DNA of 64,000 bases from Salisediminibacterium beveridgei (lineage in GTDB: Bacteria > Bacillota > Bacilli > Bacillales > Salisediminibacteriaceae), in NCBI RefSeq assembly GCF_001721685.1, contig NZ_CP012502.1, positions 992,001 through 1,056,000 of the forward strand, in the 5' to 3' direction. The notes under the pieces are model-generated. The model saw only the letters and a program-made list of their open reading frames with translations, was not told the DNA's origin and ran no database searches. Below, one piece after another: positions 8,544 to 18,625 of this stretch (its first letter is position 1; each line of letters begins with the position of its first letter). Made by a program: the position numbers and the translations under genes.

Positions 8544-9986
8544 GTGAAACATCTCGGAAAAGTAAACCCATCATCCCCCTATGAGGTCTTTATGCGTTCA
8601 AGACTCTCGATGGAGGATATCGAGGTCATGACGCTCCTCTATCAGCCATTAATCGGTTCTCAGGCTGTATCGTTATATTTGACATTGGCGCAGGACGCCC
8701 AAAAATCCGCAGGCCGAAAAGCCGAACGTACCCACCGGGGGCTGATGATGCTCACAGGACAGCCGCTTGATGTTCTCTATGGTGAACGCAGAAAGCTTGA
8801 AGGCATGGGGCTGTTAAAAGTGTTTAAACACAGTGAAGAAGGTGAGCACAGCTTTATCTATACGATTCAGTTGCCCCTCAGTCCACAGCACTTTTTCAGT
8901 CATAATACCTTTCCTGTCTTCTTGCTGAATAAAACAGGAGAGCATATTTATAAAGAGCTGCGGCAGCATTTTGTTGTCACACCGCCCGATGCATCGGGTT
9001 ATCTTGCAGATACCATGAAGTTTGATGAGGTGTTTCGAAGTGTGCACCCATCTGAATTGAGGGTGAAGTCCGGGGAGTCTAAAGAGGCCATGTCCTCCAC
9101 TTCACTGTTGTCTATGCTCTCGGAAGCAGAGGAATCGTTTTCCTTTCATGATCTGGATTTCGATTATGAAACCATGCTTGCGTACCTTCCGCAATTCACC
9201 CGGGTTCCTGCCATTGAACAGCAGCTGATTCAGCGGGAAAATATCCGGATGATCGAGAACCTCGTATTCCTTTACAAGCTCGATGCCAAAGCTATGGCAG
9301 ATTTAATCTCGCAGGTGCTGTTAAACCGTGACGAAATTGATTTTGTTGAACTTCGGCAACTGACACGGGAGTCCTATCAGCTGAATGAATCCCGTCAGCC
9401 CGCGGGCCTTGGTCTGACATTGACGCATCTGGATGCTCAGCCGGATTCACTCAAGACAGTTGAAGGTGAACCGGCCAATGATTTTGAAAAGAAAGTGGCT
9501 TATTATGAATCGATTTCACCGCTTGAACAGATCACCGATCTGACCGGAGGGGCGAAAATTTACCAGGGAGATCTGAAGATCATTGATGAGTTGATCTTCG
9601 ATTATGCCCTCCCGCCTGGTGTGGTGAATGTATTGATTACCTATTTGTTCAGTGAACATGATGAACGACTGGTGAAGAACCTGGCCTTTAAGATCGCGAA
9701 CAACTGGAAGCGTAAAGGCATTCGCAACGTACCGCAGGCCATGGAGCAAGCCAAAAACGAAGCGAAGAAAAACGATTCCTTCCAGCAGCATTCAAAAACA
9801 AAAAAGACGGATTTTTACCGGAAACCTCAGCAGATCAAAAAAGAACCTGTGCCTGAATGGATGGAGAATCCGGATTGGAACAAAGACGAGTCGTCGGAAG
9901 AGGAATTGGTCACGGCCAGACGTGAAGCGGCTGAAAAGCTTGCCCGACTGCAGAATAAGTCGAGACAAAAAGGAGACGATAGGTAA
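8544..9986 (+). CDS. dnaB: Replication initiation and membrane attachment protein DnaB
   Basis: 480 residues against about 472 in B. subtilis. This is the Firmicute DnaB primosome protein, not the replicative helicase. It has an N-terminal winged-helix-like region (about 1-110, LSMEDIEVMTLLYQPLIGSQAVSLYL) and a C-terminal DnaB/DnaD-type helical domain (about 325-410, EQITDLTGGAKIYQGDLKIIDEL ... ANNWKRKGIRNV), followed by a charged tail. It acts with DnaD and DnaI to load helicase at oriC and at stalled forks. The start is GTG at 8544, with AGGAAGTGG just upstream. Its TAA shares one base with the dnaI ATG, so translation is coupled. Confidence 0.95.
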   Translation: MKHLGKVNPSSPYEVFMRSRLSMEDIEVMTLLYQPLIGSQAVSLYLTLAQDAQKSAGRKAERTHRGLMMLTGQPLDVLYGERRKLEGMGLLKVFKHSEEGEHSFIYTIQLPLSPQHFFSHNTFPVFLLNKTGEHIYKELRQHFVVTPPDASGYLADTMKFDEVFRSVHPSELRVKSGESKEAMSSTSLLSMLSEAEESFSFHDLDFDYETMLAYLPQFTRVPAIEQQLIQRENIRMIENLVFLYKLDAKAMADLISQVLLNRDEIDFVELRQLTRESYQLNESRQPAGLGLTLTHLDAQPDSLKTVEGEPANDFEKKVAYYESISPLEQITDLTGGAKIYQGDLKIIDELIFDYALPPGVVNVLITYLFSEHDERLVKNLAFKIANNWKRKGIRNVPQAMEQAKNEAKKNDSFQQHSKTKKTDFYRKPQQIKKEPVPEWMENPDWNKDESSEEELVTARREAAEKLARLQNKSRQKGDDR

Positions 9987-10927
9987 TGGATCCGATTCAA
10001 CCTTCATTCAGACGGTTCATTGATGGCGATTTCAATGAACGTTTCAAGCGCATTCGAGAAGAGACGCTGAGCGACTTCAGAGTGCAGTCTTTTCTGGCAA
10101 AACATCCGGAACTCAAGGAGCATTTAACAGAAAACCGCATCAATGAATTGTACCAGTACAAGTACCAGTGGGATCACTGCGATGACTGTCCAGGTCTTGA
10201 TGCCTGTCCGAATATCATGCAGGGCTTCCAGCCGCAGATTTCAGTCTTGCGGGGAGATTTGGAGTTGTCTTATCACCCCTGCCATCTGAAACGGAAAGAT
10301 GATGAACGAAAGCGTCAGGAATCGTTCATCAAAAGTCTGCACATTCCAAAAGAAATGCTGAATGTCCGTTTCGAACACTTTGAGCAGGATTCAAAGGCAC
10401 GAATGGATGCTTTCAATGCGGCACTGAGCTTCGCTGAGAGCGTGAGCCCGGGTGAAAGCGGTGAGGGCTTATACATTCACGGTCCTTTCGGTGTCGGGAA
10501 GACGTTTTTGATCGGTGCGATTGCCAATTATTTAGCAGATGAAGAGATTTCCACGATGGTTCTCTACACTCCGGATTTTGTCCGGGAACTGAAAAACGGG
10601 ATCTCAGATGGCACGTACCAGGAAAAATTAAACCGGGTCATGGATGCACGTGTACTGATACTGGATGACTTCGGAGCTGAAACGATGAGCAGCTGGGTCC
10701 GCGACGAAGTGTTGGGGGCGCTTTTGCAGCACAGAATGATGGAACAGCTGCCGACGATCTACACGTCGAACCTGAGCCTTGAAGAGCTTGAAATGCATTT
10801 ATCATCCACTCAGCAAAAGGGTGTGGAGAAAGTGGATCAGTTGAAGGCACAGCGGATTCTTGAACGGATTCGTCATTTAAATCGGATTGTGGCGATGAAG
10901 GGTGAGAACAAACGGAATAAATCGTAA
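9986..10927 (+). CDS. dnaI: Primosomal helicase loader DnaI
   Basis: 313 residues, close to the B. subtilis protein (311). The N-terminal domain carries a zinc site from Cys65, Cys68, Cys74 and the His98/Cys99 region (CDDCPGLDAC ... YHPCH). The C-terminal AAA+ ATPase has Walker A GPFGVGKT (166-173), Walker B VLILDDFGAE and sensor 1 IYTSN. DnaI loads the replicative helicase DnaC. It overlaps dnaB by one base (TAATG) and no intergenic RBS is needed. The gene is intact and the assignment is firm. Confidence 0.97.
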   Translation: MDPIQPSFRRFIDGDFNERFKRIREETLSDFRVQSFLAKHPELKEHLTENRINELYQYKYQWDHCDDCPGLDACPNIMQGFQPQISVLRGDLELSYHPCHLKRKDDERKRQESFIKSLHIPKEMLNVRFEHFEQDSKARMDAFNAALSFAESVSPGESGEGLYIHGPFGVGKTFLIGAIANYLADEEISTMVLYTPDFVRELKNGISDGTYQEKLNRVMDARVLILDDFGAETMSSWVRDEVLGALLQHRMMEQLPTIYTSNLSLEELEMHLSSTQQKGVEKVDQLKAQRILERIRHLNRIVAMKGENKRNKS

Positions 10928-11034
10928 CAGAATTTCCGGGAATCATGAGTTTTTTGTGCGTTTTATTCACGCTACCTGCCGGAATATGTTAGTATAGCCT
11001 TATAGATTTTTTGAATCAGAATGGGGGCAACAGC

Positions 11035-12141
11035 ATGAGTATAGATCATATCCTTGAAAGAGCACGTCAGGGTGAGCGACTCTCAGTTGAAGATGCAATC
11101 ACGTTATATCAGAGTGATGAAGTAGAAAAGATTGGTGAAGTAGCCAACGAAAAGATGCTGAAGTGGAATCCGGACCCGATCACGACCTTTGTCGTTGGTC
11201 GAAATGTCAATTATACGAATCTGTGTGATACTTATTGCCGTTTCTGTGCTTTTTACCGGCCGCCGAATGCCGCAGACGGCTATGTCCTTGATGATGAAGA
11301 AATCTTTCAAAAAATTCAGGAGACCAAAGACGTCAATGGCACAGAAATTTTGATGCAGGGCGGGACCAACCCGAACCTGCCGTTTGAATACTATACGAAT
11401 TTGCTTCGGGAAATCAAGAAGCGTTTTGATATCACCATGCATTCCTTCTCACCAGCCGAGATTTATAAGATGGTTGAAGTTTCCGGTAAATCGTTGGAAG
11501 AAGTATTGATTGAACTCAAAGAAGCCGGACTGGACTCCGTACCAGGTGGTGGTGCAGAGATTCTTGATAACCGCACACGCAGACGGATCAGCCGTCTGAA
11601 AGGAACGTGGGAAGAGTGGATCGAATGCATGAAGATGGTGAAGAAGGTCGGTATGCACGGCACGGCGACCATGGTGATCGGCTTCGGTGAAACGTACGAA
11701 GAGCGGGCACTGCATTTGCAGCGACTGCGCGACGCGCAGGACGATGCGGATTGCTTTTTGGCTTTTATCTCCTGGACCTTCCAGCCGGATAATACCGCGA
11801 TGAAGGGTGAACGTGTTACGGCACGTGAATACCTGAAGAACACGGCGATTGCCCGAATCTTCCTGGATAACGTGAAGAACTTCCAGTCTTCCTGGGTAAC
11901 GATGGGACCTGAAGTCGGTAAAGAATCCCTCTCTTATGGCATTAACGACTTTGGAAGTACAATGATGGAAGAGAACGTTGTATCATCTGCAGGTGCGACC
12001 CATAAAGTCGATACGAATCTGATTTTACGTCTCATCCGTGAAGCAGGTAAGATTCCTGCCCAGCGCGATACAAAATACAACACGCTCCGTGTTTTCAAAG
12101 AAGACGAATCAGTGGAAAACGACTTCGTCATGCAAAACTGA
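11035..12141 (+). CDS. mqnC: Cyclic dehypoxanthinyl futalosine synthase (MqnC-like radical SAM enzyme)
   Basis: 368 residues from ATG 11035, chosen because GGGGG lies 7 nt upstream; an in-frame TTG at 11011 lacks an RBS. The radical SAM motif is Cys64-x3-Cys68-x2-Cys71 (NLCDTYCRFCAFYR), followed by LMQGGTNPNLPFEYY, HSFSPAEIY, the glycine-rich VPGGGAEIL and TATMVIGFGETYEER. These features fit the MqnC/MqnE/CofH group, closest to MqnC, which cyclises dehypoxanthine futalosine in the alternative menaquinone route. The gene sits alone between dnaI and thrS, closed by a terminator. If the rest of the mqn genes are present elsewhere, this organism makes menaquinone by the futalosine pathway rather than by menFDHBEC. 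MqnE is the main alternative. Confidence 0.85.
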   Translation: MSIDHILERARQGERLSVEDAITLYQSDEVEKIGEVANEKMLKWNPDPITTFVVGRNVNYTNLCDTYCRFCAFYRPPNAADGYVLDDEEIFQKIQETKDVNGTEILMQGGTNPNLPFEYYTNLLREIKKRFDITMHSFSPAEIYKMVEVSGKSLEEVLIELKEAGLDSVPGGGAEILDNRTRRRISRLKGTWEEWIECMKMVKKVGMHGTATMVIGFGETYEERALHLQRLRDAQDDADCFLAFISWTFQPDNTAMKGERVTAREYLKNTAIARIFLDNVKNFQSSWVTMGPEVGKESLSYGINDFGSTMMEENVVSSAGATHKVDTNLILRLIREAGKIPAQRDTKYNTLRVFKEDESVENDFVMQN

Positions 12142-12149
12142 CCGAGCTC

Positions 12150-12190
12150 AAATCAAGTTGCGGGATAAGCCTGCAGCTTGATTTCTTTTT
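12150..12190 (+). terminator. Terminator after mqnC
   Basis: Stem AAATCAAG (12150-12157) with CTTGATTT (12177-12184), extended inward by TGC/GCA, then a T-rich tail (CTTTTT). Confidence 0.85.
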
Positions 12191-12200
12191 CTGAGGCCTC

Positions 12201-12522
12201 TTGATTTTCCATACAAGCTTCGCTATACTGAACTTCAATAACAAATCACAGATGCGTTGATGCAGATATGATCAGCTTTTCTGAAACGGACAGAGAGTGA
12301 ACCCGCGGCTGGAAGGTTCTCGTGAATGAAAGTTGTTTACCACTGCGAAGCACCGGTTTGGAACGTGTGTCTCAGTCAAGGACCACCGAAACTCCCGGCG
12401 TTACTCTTCACGTTACGAAGACCATGAAGCCTGTCTTACCTCGACAGGGAACAAGGGTGGAACCACGATGCATCAGCTCGTCCCTTCTGAATTATTGATT
12501 CAGAAGCGGACGGGCTTTTTTT
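12201..12522 (+). promoter_or_regulatory. thrS promoter and threonine T-box leader
   Basis: The promoter is TTGATT (12201-12206), a 17-nt spacer and TATACT (12224-12229). The leader has an AGAGAGTGAA element near 12291, a likely specifier ACC (12339-12341, followed by A) for tRNA-Thr, and the T-box AGGGTGGAACCACG (12454-12467). The terminator has arms 12476-12492 and about 12498-12515 and seven T's to 12522. Uncharged tRNA-Thr should stabilise the antiterminator and allow thrS transcription. Confidence 0.92.
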
Positions 12523-12718
12523 AGGCTCTGCGAGAAATGTCGTGTCTGACTGTCGAAGGGATGTGTCTTCTGTTTCTGCGATTACTCGTTGCACGAACAT
12601 ACTCGCCGATCCTCTGGTGTCAGAGCCTGACGCTTATGAAAAAGTGTCTGAATCAATAGCAAAGCGAAACTGAACGGTATGTAGTAAAAGAAGAACCATG
12701 AAAGAGAGGATGATTCAT

Positions 12719-14668
12719 ATGTCAGCACAACAAGTACAACTCACATTTCCCGATGGCAACGTCAAGGAATTCGAACAGGGTATTTCGATGGAAGAAGTTG
12801 CCCAGTCCATCTCACCAGGGCTTAAGAAAAATGCCGTAGCAGGTAAAGTCGACGGTGAACCGATCGATCTCAGAACACCGATTCAAGAGAGTGCTCAGAT
12901 TGAAATTCTCACGTATGATTCCCAGGAAGGACTCGATGTGCTGCGTCACAGCACGGCACACTTGATGGCCCAGGCAGTCAAGCGGCTGTTTGATGACGTA
13001 AAGCTCGGAGTCGGTCCGGTGATTGAGGAAGGCTTCTATTACGATATTGACATGGAGCATAAACTGACGCCAGAGGATCTGCCGAAAATTGAAAAAGAGA
13101 TGAAGAAGATCATTGATGAAAATCATGAAATCAAGCGGGTGGAAGTATCAAGAGAAGAGGCGATCCGCCGCTATGAAGATATTGGTGATGAACTGAAGCT
13201 TGAGTTGATGGAGGATATCCCGGAAGGCGATCAGATCACGATCTACGAACAGGGTGAGTTCTTTGACCTCTGCCGCGGGGTGCATGTTCCGCAAACCAGC
13301 AAACTGAAAAAGTTCAAGCTGTTGCAGGTGAACGGTGCATATTGGCGCGGGGACAGTGATAATAAAATGCTGCAACGTGTCTATGGCACGGCCTTTCCGA
13401 AACAAAAGCAGGTGGATGATTACCTGCAGCTTCTTGAAGAACGTAAAGAACGTGACCACCGGAAACTTGGAAAGGAGCTCGGCATTTTTGCAGTGAGTCA
13501 GAAAGTCGGCCAGGGGCTTCCGCTGTGGTTACCGAAAGGTGCGACGGTGCGCCGCCAGATTGAACGCTATATTGTCGATATCGAAGAACGCCTCGGCTAT
13601 GACCATGTCTATACGCCGGTACTTGGCAGTGTCGATTTGTACAAGACATCCGGACACTGGGATCACTATCAGGATGACATGTTCCCGGTATTGCATATGG
13701 ACAATGAGGATCTCGTCCTTCGTCCGATGAACTGCCCGCACCATATGATGATTTATAAAAATGAGAAGCACAGTTACCGGAACCTGCCGCTTCGGATTGC
13801 AGAACTCGGCACGATGCACCGCCATGAAATGTCCGGAGCCCTTGCCGGTCTTCAGCGGGTCCGGGCGATGACATTGAACGATGCGCATATTTTCTGCCGG
13901 CCGGATCAGCTGAAAGAAGAATTCATCCGTGTTGTTGAACTGGTCCAGGCTGTGTACGAAGATTTTCAAATTGATGATTACTATTTCCGTCTGTCTTACC
14001 GGGACCCGGAGGATAAAGAGAAATATGTCGACAACGACGAGATGTGGGTGAAGGCTCAGGCGATGCTGAAGGAAGCCGTCGATGAGATGGGTGTGGAATA
14101 TATTGAAGCAGATGGAGAAGCTGCTTTCTATGGCCCGAAGCTTGATGTTCAGGTGAAAACAGCCCTTGGTAAGGATGAGACGCTCTCCACTGTACAACTC
14201 GACTTCCACCTGCCGGAGCGCTTTGATTTGACGTATACAGGAGAAGACGGCAAGGATCATCGTCCGGTTGTCATTCACAGAGGCGTCGTTTCTACGATGG
14301 AACGATTTGTTGCCTTCCTGATCGAAGAGTATAAAGGCGCTTTTCCAACATGGCTGGCCCCGGTTCAAGCAGAAATCATTCCTGTCAGTGACGTGCATCT
14401 GGATTACGTGAAAAAAGTCGAGGATGAACTGCGGAAAGCGGGCGTCCGTGTCCATGTGGATACGCGAAATGAGAAACTCGGGTATAAGATAAGGGAAGCG
14501 CAGATGCAGAAGATTCCTTACCTGCTTGTACTCGGGGATAATGAAATCGAAAACGAGAGTGTGAATGTCAGACGTTACGGACAGAAAGATTCAACAGAAA
14601 TGGCGATGGCTGCCTTTGTGGAGAAGATTCAGGCGGACATTCGCACGTATGGAAAAAGTGATCAATAA
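12719..14668 (+). CDS. thrS: Threonyl-tRNA synthetase
   Basis: 649 residues from ATG 12719, preceded by AGAGAGGA at 8-nt spacing; an in-frame ATG at 12698 has a poorer site. Domains in order: TGS (about 1-62, [16 protein letters not shown]), the editing/SAD domain (about 75-240, [15 protein letters not shown] and the C..H site near CRGVHVPQT), the class II core with motif 1 near [20 protein letters not shown], the zinc Cys in MNCPHHMM and motif 2 [12 protein letters not shown], and the C-terminal anticodon-binding domain. It charges tRNA-Thr and edits Ser. About 196 nt lie between the T-box terminator and the start, longer than needed, with an inverted repeat AGGCTCTG/CAGAGCCT (12523-12530, 12621-12628). 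Confidence 0.97.
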   Translation: MSAQQVQLTFPDGNVKEFEQGISMEEVAQSISPGLKKNAVAGKVDGEPIDLRTPIQESAQIEILTYDSQEGLDVLRHSTAHLMAQAVKRLFDDVKLGVGPVIEEGFYYDIDMEHKLTPEDLPKIEKEMKKIIDENHEIKRVEVSREEAIRRYEDIGDELKLELMEDIPEGDQITIYEQGEFFDLCRGVHVPQTSKLKKFKLLQVNGAYWRGDSDNKMLQRVYGTAFPKQKQVDDYLQLLEERKERDHRKLGKELGIFAVSQKVGQGLPLWLPKGATVRRQIERYIVDIEERLGYDHVYTPVLGSVDLYKTSGHWDHYQDDMFPVLHMDNEDLVLRPMNCPHHMMIYKNEKHSYRNLPLRIAELGTMHRHEMSGALAGLQRVRAMTLNDAHIFCRPDQLKEEFIRVVELVQAVYEDFQIDDYYFRLSYRDPEDKEKYVDNDEMWVKAQAMLKEAVDEMGVEYIEADGEAAFYGPKLDVQVKTALGKDETLSTVQLDFHLPERFDLTYTGEDGKDHRPVVIHRGVVSTMERFVAFLIEEYKGAFPTWLAPVQAEIIPVSDVHLDYVKKVEDELRKAGVRVHVDTRNEKLGYKIREAQMQKIPYLLVLGDNEIENESVNVRRYGQKDSTEMAMAAFVEKIQADIRTYGKSDQ

Positions 14669-14680
14669 ATCCCTCCCAAA

Positions 14681-14715
14681 AGCACAGTGAATTTAAAATT
14701 CACTGTGCTTATTTT
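14681..14715 (+). terminator. Terminator after thrS
   Basis: A long perfect stem, AGCACAGTGAAT (14681-14692) with ATTCACTGTGCT (14698-14709), then a T-rich tail. Confidence 0.9.
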
Positions 14716-14806
14716 TGAAACAAACGGATATCAAAGAAGTATATTGAATTCATAAGACTTTAGAAGTACACTTAATGTATGATATAGAAGGATTGGATGT
14801 GTTGAG

Positions 14807-16946
14807 ATGACATTCAGGTACCGCTTTTTGACTGATTGGTTGACGATGCATAGGGAGGATGAAACAGAGACCCGTTCAATTCCTGAGGGGTGTTACGGCG
14901 AAAATTATCAGGATCTGAAGCACATACTCGAAGCGGTGGATGATGTGACCCTCATATCCATTATCGATCCGAGTGGAACAATTTTGTATGTAAATGACTA
15001 CTTCTGTGAGGTGTTCGGTTATCTCAGATCTGAACTGATTGGCAGTGAATATGGGTTAATCAAATCCCATTTGCATTCACAGGCCTTTTACGATGAGTTG
15101 TGGGCTACAATCCAGCGGGGGGAGTCCTGGACCGGTGAGATCAAAAATCAACACAAAAACGGTCGGATCTTTTGGCTGCAAACAGCGATCACGCCCGTTT
15201 TACATGAGAATAACAGCATTAAACATTATATCGCCATCCGCAAAGATATTTCAGAGAGTAAGCGAATCGGGGAAAAAGAAAGAAATAAAATAGAAGACAA
15301 TTATGAAGCGGTCATAAACAATCTCGATAATATGGTGATGCGAATTGAAGATGATCAAAGAGGGAATTACCCGGTTGCATTGATTGGCGGCAAGATGATC
15401 GATAAACTCCAGATTGAAAAAAGAGAGGTCCTCGGTACGTCAGTTGAGGATGTGCTGCGATTATCCAATGAGAATAAACAGCTTTTCCTGCGTCAATTGC
15501 GAGCAGCATTCCAGGGCGAAACGACCGGGCTGGAGCTGGAGTATCAAAAGTGGTCTCTTTATGTCAACTTCGCCTCCATCATGGAAGACGGCGACATCGT
15601 CTCTGTGACAGCCTCATTTTCAGACATCACCCCGCTGAAAAAAACGCAGGATGCGATGCGCGATCTGGCGTTTCAAGATCCTTTAACCGAGCTTCCGAAC
15701 AGGAGACAGTTTGAATGCGATCTGTCTGATTTGATTGCGGAGAGAAAGCAGTCGCATGACCCGATCGCGATTCTTCTGATTGACATGGATCAGTTCAAGA
15801 ACATAAATGACAGCCTTGGGCATGCAACGGGCGATCGATTTCTATTGATCGCATCCGAACGAATGAACCGTATCCCGGCAGGTGAACATGTCAAATATAA
15901 ACTGTATCATCTTGGCGGGGACGAATTTGTTTTCCTGATCAGCCGATTTTCTGATGGCACCGTCAAGCCCTTTATCAACCAGATCGTCCAGTTATTTCAC
16001 GAGCCCTTCCCTTATTTTGAGGGAGATATACATTTGCAAGTCAGTATCGGGGGAACGTTTTATCCGGACTATGCCCAAAGCGCAGAAGACATTATGAAAC
16101 AGGTCGATATGGCTGTGATGACTGCCAAAAAATCCGGTGGTCAGAAGTACCAATTTTTCACTGGAGATATGCAAAAACAGTTCAGCGAATATGTGATTTT
16201 GGAAAGGGATTTGCGAAAGGCATTGGAAGTGAAAGACGAGTTTGAGTTATACTATCAGCCCATTTTCAATAAAGCCGGAGAAGCGGATCTGGCCGAAGTG
16301 CTCATTCGCTGGAACCATCCGCACAGCGGATTGATCTCGCCTGCGGAATTCATCCCTGTGGCCGAAAAGTCCGGATTGATTGTTCCTCTTGGGCAATGGA
16401 TTATGAAAAAAAGCAGCCCGGGATGTGAGTCGTTGGTCTGAACTGGCAGGATCAAAACGCCGGGTCTCGGTCAACATTTCTTCACTGCAACTCCAGCAGC
16501 CTCATTTTGTAGCTCAGCTCGAAAAGATTTTGCGAGCGGAACATATACATCCTGATCAGTTTCAGTTGGAAATAACCGAAAATATTCTGATGGAAAAGCG
16601 AAAAGAAAATGTAGCAAAGCTTAATGTTCTTCAGAAAAAAGGCTTTCGAATTGCCATCGATGACTTCGGAACCGGTTATTCGTCATTAAGCTATCTGAAA
16701 ACGTTCCCGATCGACGTGTTGAAGGTGGACAAGTCTTTCATTAAGGATCTTCCTGAAGATGAAGCGGATAAAGCGATTGTAAAAGCCACAATCAGACTCG
16801 GAACAGACCTGGGTCTTGAAATGGTTGCAGAAGGTGTGGAATCGATGGAAGCAGCAGCCTATCTGCGGGCGATAGGCTGTCACGTTCTTCAAGGATTCTA
16901 TTTTGCGAAACCGATGCCTTTTAATCAATTATTGAAAAGCGTTTGA
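14807..16946 (+). pseudogene. PAS-GGDEF-EAL c-di-GMP protein interrupted by a frameshift
   Basis: Two overlapping frames together make one protein of about 713 residues. The first frame (14807-16441) holds a PAS/PAC domain (about residues 35-150), a second PAS-like stretch (165-275), a GGDEF domain with intact GGDEF (370-374) and the start of an EAL domain (AEVLIRW, an EVL variant). The second frame (16425-16946) continues the EAL domain with NISSLQLQ, LEITEN, IDDFGTGYSSLSYLK, KVDKSFI and AEGVES. Removing one A from the seven-A run at 16406-16412 joins them perfectly (IMKKAARDVSRW). It may be a pseudogene, a sequencing error or a slippage-regulated gene. The 5' part alone could still make c-di-GMP. 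The stop of the second frame overlaps the infC promoter. Confidence 0.88.
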
Positions 16947-16971
16947 CACGCACTTGGAGTTATGGTAAATT
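16943..16971 (+). promoter_or_regulatory. Promoter of the infC operon
   Basis: TTGACA (16943-16948), a 17-nt spacer and TAAATT (16966-16971). The -35 element overlaps the TGA (16944-16946) of the upstream EAL fragment. Confidence 0.8.
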
Positions 16972-16979
16972 GTTTTAGT

Positions 16980-17110
16980 GAACATTATACAGGATTGAAA
17001 GCAAGAAGAGGCGCCCGCTTCTCACCTGATCGGCAATTGTGCTGGCAGGTTACGACTTAATTCCAAACATCAATTGGAGTGTGGGCGCACGTATGTGCCC
17101 ACACTTTTTT
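16980..17110 (+). promoter_or_regulatory. L20-type leader of infC-rpmI-rplT with attenuator
   Basis: A leader follows the promoter. It contains GAGGCGCCCGCTTCTCACC and a later GGTTACGAC stretch as in L20 leaders of Bacilli. It ends in a strong terminator, arms AGTGTGGGCGCA (17078-17089) and TGTGCCCACACT (17094-17105), with six T's. In B. subtilis ribosomal protein L20 binds this leader and promotes termination, giving autoregulation. The family call is from pattern memory and synteny. Confidence 0.85.
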
Positions 17111-17191
17111 ATGTCGTGATGTTCGTCAGAAAAGCCTTACTGGCATGAACATCTTGCTTTGGTCCAAAAAAGATCATGGAGGTGGCTCAAC

Positions 17192-17710
17192 ATTAGTAAG
17201 GATATGTTCGTAAATGAAAACATCCGCGCGAAGGAAGTGCGATTGATCGGTCCCAATGGGGATCAGATCGGTGTAAAATCCAAGCGTGAAGCGTTGGAAA
17301 TGGCTCAAAATGCTGATTTGGATTTAGTGATGGTAGCGCCTAATGCCAAGCCTCCCGTCTGCCGAATCATGGACTACGGGAAGTATCGCTTCGAACAGCA
17401 GAAAAAAGAAAAAGAAGCTCGTAAGAAGCAGAAGATTATCAACGTCAAAGAGGTTCGCCTCAGTCCAAACATTGAAGAGCATGATTTCAACACAAAGCTT
17501 CGTAATGCTCGTAAGTTTCTTGAAAAAGGAGATAAAGTAAAAGCAGCGATCCGCTTCCGTGGACGTGCGATTACCCACTCTGAACTCGGTCGTGATGTTC
17601 TGATGCGTCTTGCAGAAGGATGCAAAGATGTTTCCACGATTGAATCAAAACCGAAGATGGAAGGACGCAGTATGTTCCTCATCCTCGCACCGGTTTCTGA
17701 CAAAGAGTAA
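17192..17710 (+). CDS. infC: Translation initiation factor IF-3, ATT start
   Basis: 172 residues if started at ATT 17192, which lies 8 nt after GGAGGT and gives the conserved N terminus (I/M)[17 protein letters not shown]. An upstream in-frame TTG (17159) would read through the RBS and add non-conserved residues. The N domain (to about 75) ends in the lysine-rich linker after YGKYRFEQQ; the C domain includes [13 protein letters not shown] and [13 protein letters not shown]3 rejects initiation at non-canonical codons, so its own ATT start is the known autoregulatory device of infC. It is the first gene of the infC-rpmI-rplT operon. Confidence 0.95.
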   Translation: MSKDMFVNENIRAKEVRLIGPNGDQIGVKSKREALEMAQNADLDLVMVAPNAKPPVCRIMDYGKYRFEQQKKEKEARKKQKIINVKEVRLSPNIEEHDFNTKLRNARKFLEKGDKVKAAIRFRGRAITHSELGRDVLMRLAEGCKDVSTIESKPKMEGRSMFLILAPVSDKE

Positions 17711-17812
17711 GTTATGCCGAACTCATCTCTTCCGATTTAAACCGGCCGGAATTCATTTTTTCTCACTGACAACGACAACAACAAAGAATTTAAGGACAGG
17801 AGGACATTCATT

Positions 17813-18001
17813 ATGCCTAAAATGAAAACTCATTCAGGCGCTTCAAAGCGTTTCAAAAAGACAGGAACTGGCAAGCTGAAGCGTGGAAAAGCCTTCACAA
17901 GTCACCTGGCAGCGAACAAGTCCCAAAAGCAAAAGCGTAAGCTTCGTAAATCCGGTCTTGTAAGCAAAGGCGACCAGAAGCGTATTGGAGAAATGATCTA
18001 A
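17813..18001 (+). CDS. rpmI: 50S ribosomal protein L35
   Basis: 62 residues, very basic, with the L35 signature [20 protein letters not shown] at the N terminus and a Lys/Arg-rich body ([13 protein letters not shown]). It is slightly shorter than the 66-residue B. subtilis protein; the C terminus ends at RIGEMI. GGAGG lies before the ATG. It sits between infC and rplT, the universal operon order in Bacilli. Confidence 0.97.
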   Translation: MPKMKTHSGASKRFKKTGTGKLKRGKAFTSHLAANKSQKQKRKLRKSGLVSKGDQKRIGEMI

Positions 18002-18074
18002 ATCAGCCCGGGAGCCGCTTGCTCCGGCTGTTTCAACCGCACGAATATACTGAAAGCACAAAGGAGGGATTACG

Positions 18075-18431
18075 ATGGCAAGAGTAAAAGGTGGGTATGT
18101 AGCCCGTCGTCGTCGTAAAAGAGTATTAAAGCTTGCTAAAGGATACGTAGGATCCAAGCATCGTTTATTTAAAACCGCACAGGGACAGGTGATGAAATCA
18201 CATCTGTATGCATACCGCGACCGTCGCCAGAAAAAACGCGACTTCCGTAAACTCTGGATTGCGCGTATTAATGCTGCAGCACGGATCAATGGTCTTTCTT
18301 ATAACCGTTTCATGCATGGTCTCAAACAGGCAGGCATCGAAATGAACCGTAAGATGCTGGCTGATCTTGCAATTAACGACGAGCAGGCATTTTCTGATCT
18401 CGCTGATAAAGCAAAAGCAAACTTGAAGTAA
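18075..18431 (+). CDS. rplT: 50S ribosomal protein L20
   Basis: 118 residues. N terminus [20 protein letters not shown], then [14 protein letters not shown] and the globular domain with [35 protein letters not shown] and LADLA. It is an early 23S rRNA assembly protein and the likely repressor acting on the leader at 16980-17110. AAAGGAGG precedes the ATG. A terminator follows. Confidence 0.98.
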   Translation: MARVKGGYVARRRRKRVLKLAKGYVGSKHRLFKTAQGQVMKSHLYAYRDRRQKKRDFRKLWIARINAAARINGLSYNRFMHGLKQAGIEMNRKMLADLAINDEQAFSDLADKAKANLK

Positions 18432-18439
18432 GACAACGC

Positions 18440-18485
18440 AGGATGGCAAAGGTACCCGAATCCGGGCCGCTGTCATCCTTTTTTC
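18440..18485 (+). terminator. Terminator after rplT
   Basis: AGGATGGCA (18440-18448) pairs with TGTCATCCT (18471-18479) with one non-canonical pair, with an inner GG(T)ACCCG/CGGG(C)C helix, followed by a run of T's. Confidence 0.8.
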
Positions 18486-18625
18486 ATACTTCCTAATCAG
18501 ATTTTCGTTTATAATGGATATCAAGCAGAAGTGCAACAAAGACGTTCACCATAAACTTGGCGAAAAGCCAAGTCAGCTTCATAGTCAAGAGAGCAATGGA
18601 GGTGGCTGTCCTGGAATGGTCATTC

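Noticed and set aside
12333..12524. 63-codon ORF inside the thrS leader
   Set aside because: It overlaps the T-box specifier, antiterminator and terminator; the sequence is explained by RNA structure.
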